From Desulfurococcales archaeon (GTDB taxonomy: Archaea; Thermoproteota; Thermoprotei_A; Sulfolobales; Desulfurococcaceae), in NCBI GenBank assembly GCA_027083045.1, contig JALWQP010000138.1, positions 1-13,327 on the forward strand: a stretch of DNA of 13,327 bases, given 5' to 3'. Position numbers and translations under genes: made by a program. This document shows positions 12,373-13,327 of this stretch, piece by piece (the stretch's first letter is position 1; each line of letters begins with the position of its first letter). The notes below the pieces were generated by a model, which searched no databases, had not been told where the DNA came from, and saw only the letters and a program-made list of their open reading frames with translations.

Positions 12373-12603
12373 TTGGTCGAGAAAACCTGTAGTGTTGAGG
12401 GCTGTGGGAAAACGGCCGCTCGAGAACTAAGTTATCCTGATGCCAAGGTGTTGGAGGATAAGGCTGGACTCAAGCTCAAAGTATATCATGCAAGGCCTCC
12501 GCGCAGGCCAGGAGTAGTTTATCTCTGCGAGGAACACTATAAGCTCTGGAAGAGACTAAGCAGAGAAGAACGCAAGATCAGGGACATGGTTCTTAAGTCC
12601 TAG
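12373..12603 (+). CDS. Small zinc-finger-like protein (76 aa), unknown function
   Basis: A small basic cytoplasmic protein with two potential zinc half-sites: C6 and C11 (CSVEGC, C-x4-C) near the N-terminus, and C52 and H55 (CEEH, C-x2-H) after a 40-residue insert. This spacing would make a treble-clef or ribbon-like site with CCCH ligands. The insert (20-48) is basic and proline-rich (KLKVYHARPPRRPG), and the C-terminal 25 residues are a charged helix (KLWKRLSREERKIRDMVLK). A nucleic-acid or ribosome-associated role is plausible but not shown. The start is TTG 12373, with GGGTG (12361-12365) 7 nt upstream; there is no ATG in the frame near the start. The helicase gene begins 24 bp after its stop, so they are probably co-transcribed. 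Confidence 0.7.
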   Translation: MVEKTCSVEGCGKTAARELSYPDAKVLEDKAGLKLKVYHARPPRRPGVVYLCEEHYKLWKRLSREERKIRDMVLKS

Positions 12604-12627
12604 TTTTCTCTGGCTGTGTGGAGCAAT

Positions 12628-13327
12628 ATGTATGAACCGTTGCTTGAAGAACTATCAGTTCTCCTCAAGAGGACATGGGGGCAGGCAGGAGTCGGGATAC
12701 GTCATGTATACGTAGAAGAAACTAGTGAGCCTGAGCTGGGCCCATGTATAGAGGATATAGAACTACCACAACCAGTCATTAATGCTCTGAAGAGCCGGGG
12801 TATAAAGAGACTATATAAGTTCCAGTACGAGGCAATAAAGAAGATCATAGATGGATATAACGTAGTCATAGTGGCAGGCACAGGTACAGGTAAAACCGAG
12901 GCTTTCCTTATACCTCTGATCAAATTGGGCCTCGAGGAGAAAACGAAGCCGGTCTCACTCCTACTTTATCCGACAAAAGCACTTGCCAGGGACCAGCTCG
13001 CAAGAATCCATGGAGTACTGGGCTTTGGCGGTGTAACTGCCGCAGTATATGATGGTGATACACCAGCCAGGGATAGGAAGAGGATAAGTGCTAGCCCTCC
13101 ACACATACTGGTCACGAACCCGGACATGATACATGTAGGCCTAGTACTGAGTCCCGCGGTAAGATCATTTGTTCGTTCGGCCAGGGTAATGGTTTTCGAT
13201 GAGCTCCACGTATACGAAGGGGTTCTCGGCGCCCATGTCAGAGCCATAGTTGAGAGAATTAGGAGGCATAGAAGGGGGAGAAGACCCCAGTTCATAGGGG
13301 TCTCGGCAACCATAGGTAATCCAAAGG
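12628..13327 (+). CDS. DExH-box superfamily 2 helicase, YprA/Hrq1-like (partial)
   Basis: ATP-dependent DNA (or RNA) helicase; the 233 residues seen are the first RecA-like domain and the gene leaves the window at 13327. F64 and Q65 sit in a Q-motif-like LYKFQYEAI. Motif I is AGTGTGKT (83-90), motif Ia YPTKALARDQL (114-124), motif Ib VTNPDMIH (162-169), motif II DELH (191-194, in VMVFDELHVYEG) and motif III SAT (226-228). YPTKALARDQ together with DELHVYEG points to the COG1205 group (YprA/Hrq1, with a C-terminal cysteine cluster) rather than to Lhr or Hel308; the diagnostic C-terminus is outside the window. I chose ATG 12628, with GGAG 4 nt upstream. GTG 12616 is an in-frame alternative, and a stop at 12601 bounds it. 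Confidence 0.88.
   Translation, partial: MYEPLLEELSVLLKRTWGQAGVGIRHVYVEETSEPELGPCIEDIELPQPVINALKSRGIKRLYKFQYEAIKKIIDGYNVVIVAGTGTGKTEAFLIPLIKLGLEEKTKPVSLLLYPTKALARDQLARIHGVLGFGGVTAAVYDGDTPARDRKRISASPPHILVTNPDMIHVGLVLSPAVRSFVRSARVMVFDELHVYEGVLGAHVRAIVERIRRHRRGRRPQFIGVSATIGNPK

Noticed and set aside
1..13327. tRNA, rRNA, CRISPR array, insertion sequence or integrase
   Set aside because: No T-loop-like GTTCGAA context, no regularly spaced repeats, no transposase or integrase motifs and no target-site duplications were seen.

Overview
The window looks like chromosome from a hyperthermophilic crenarchaeon (class Thermoprotei, Desulfurococcales-like; order-level placement is a guess). The grounds are AGG/AGA and ATA-rich codon use, frequent TTG and GTG starts, Shine-Dalgarno motifs matching the crenarchaeal 16S tail (GGTGA, GGAGGTGATC), short leaders behind TATA boxes, and families such as archaeal NadM, a TldD/TldE pair, a YprA/Hrq1-like helicase and a box C/D sRNA. 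Gene density is high and no gene-free stretch exceeds 300 bp. I see no tRNA, rRNA, IS element or CRISPR array.

Layout. 1-519 (-) is the 5' part of a two-TM K+ channel with the TIGYGD filter, divergent from a 65-aa winged-helix protein (683-880, +). That protein converges on a small membrane protein (964-1326, -) across a long inverted repeat. The 257-bp gap at 1327-1583 holds a 16-bp near-palindrome, a well-supported box C/D guide sRNA (1431-1496, +) and the promoter of an HD-domain phosphohydrolase (1590-3158, +). Next come a flavin-reductase-like protein (3334-3876, +) and a small convergent winged-helix-like protein (3863-4123, -).

From 4243 to 6139 (+) lies a tightly packed run of four genes I do not recognise: two beta-rich proteins, one charged helical protein and one five-TM protein with an acidic tail. 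The last overlaps tail to tail by 136 bp with a membrane-anchored, probably extracytoplasmic protein (6004-6537, -). That protein follows a site-2-type M50 metalloprotease (6566-7198, -) in one transcription unit.

From 7298 to 9445 (+) is a cofactor-flavoured set: NMN adenylyltransferase (nadM), a YkgJ-like cysteine-cluster protein, and a biotin protein ligase with an N-terminal HTH. Convergent to it is a two-gene operon (12226 to 9450, -) encoding TldD and its TldE/PmbA partner, which are translationally coupled. The right end carries a small zinc-binding protein (12373-12603, +) and the N-terminal part of a DExH helicase that leaves the window.

The most striking item is the sRNA. Both guides are complementary, as I recall the sequence, to neighbouring sites in archaeal 16S rRNA helix 39-40 territory, and its terminal C/D kink-turn carries a compensatory change (G-C replacing the usual U-U pair). 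The best candidate for an undescribed protein system is the 4243-6139 gene set together with the M50 protease and anchored-protein pair next to it.
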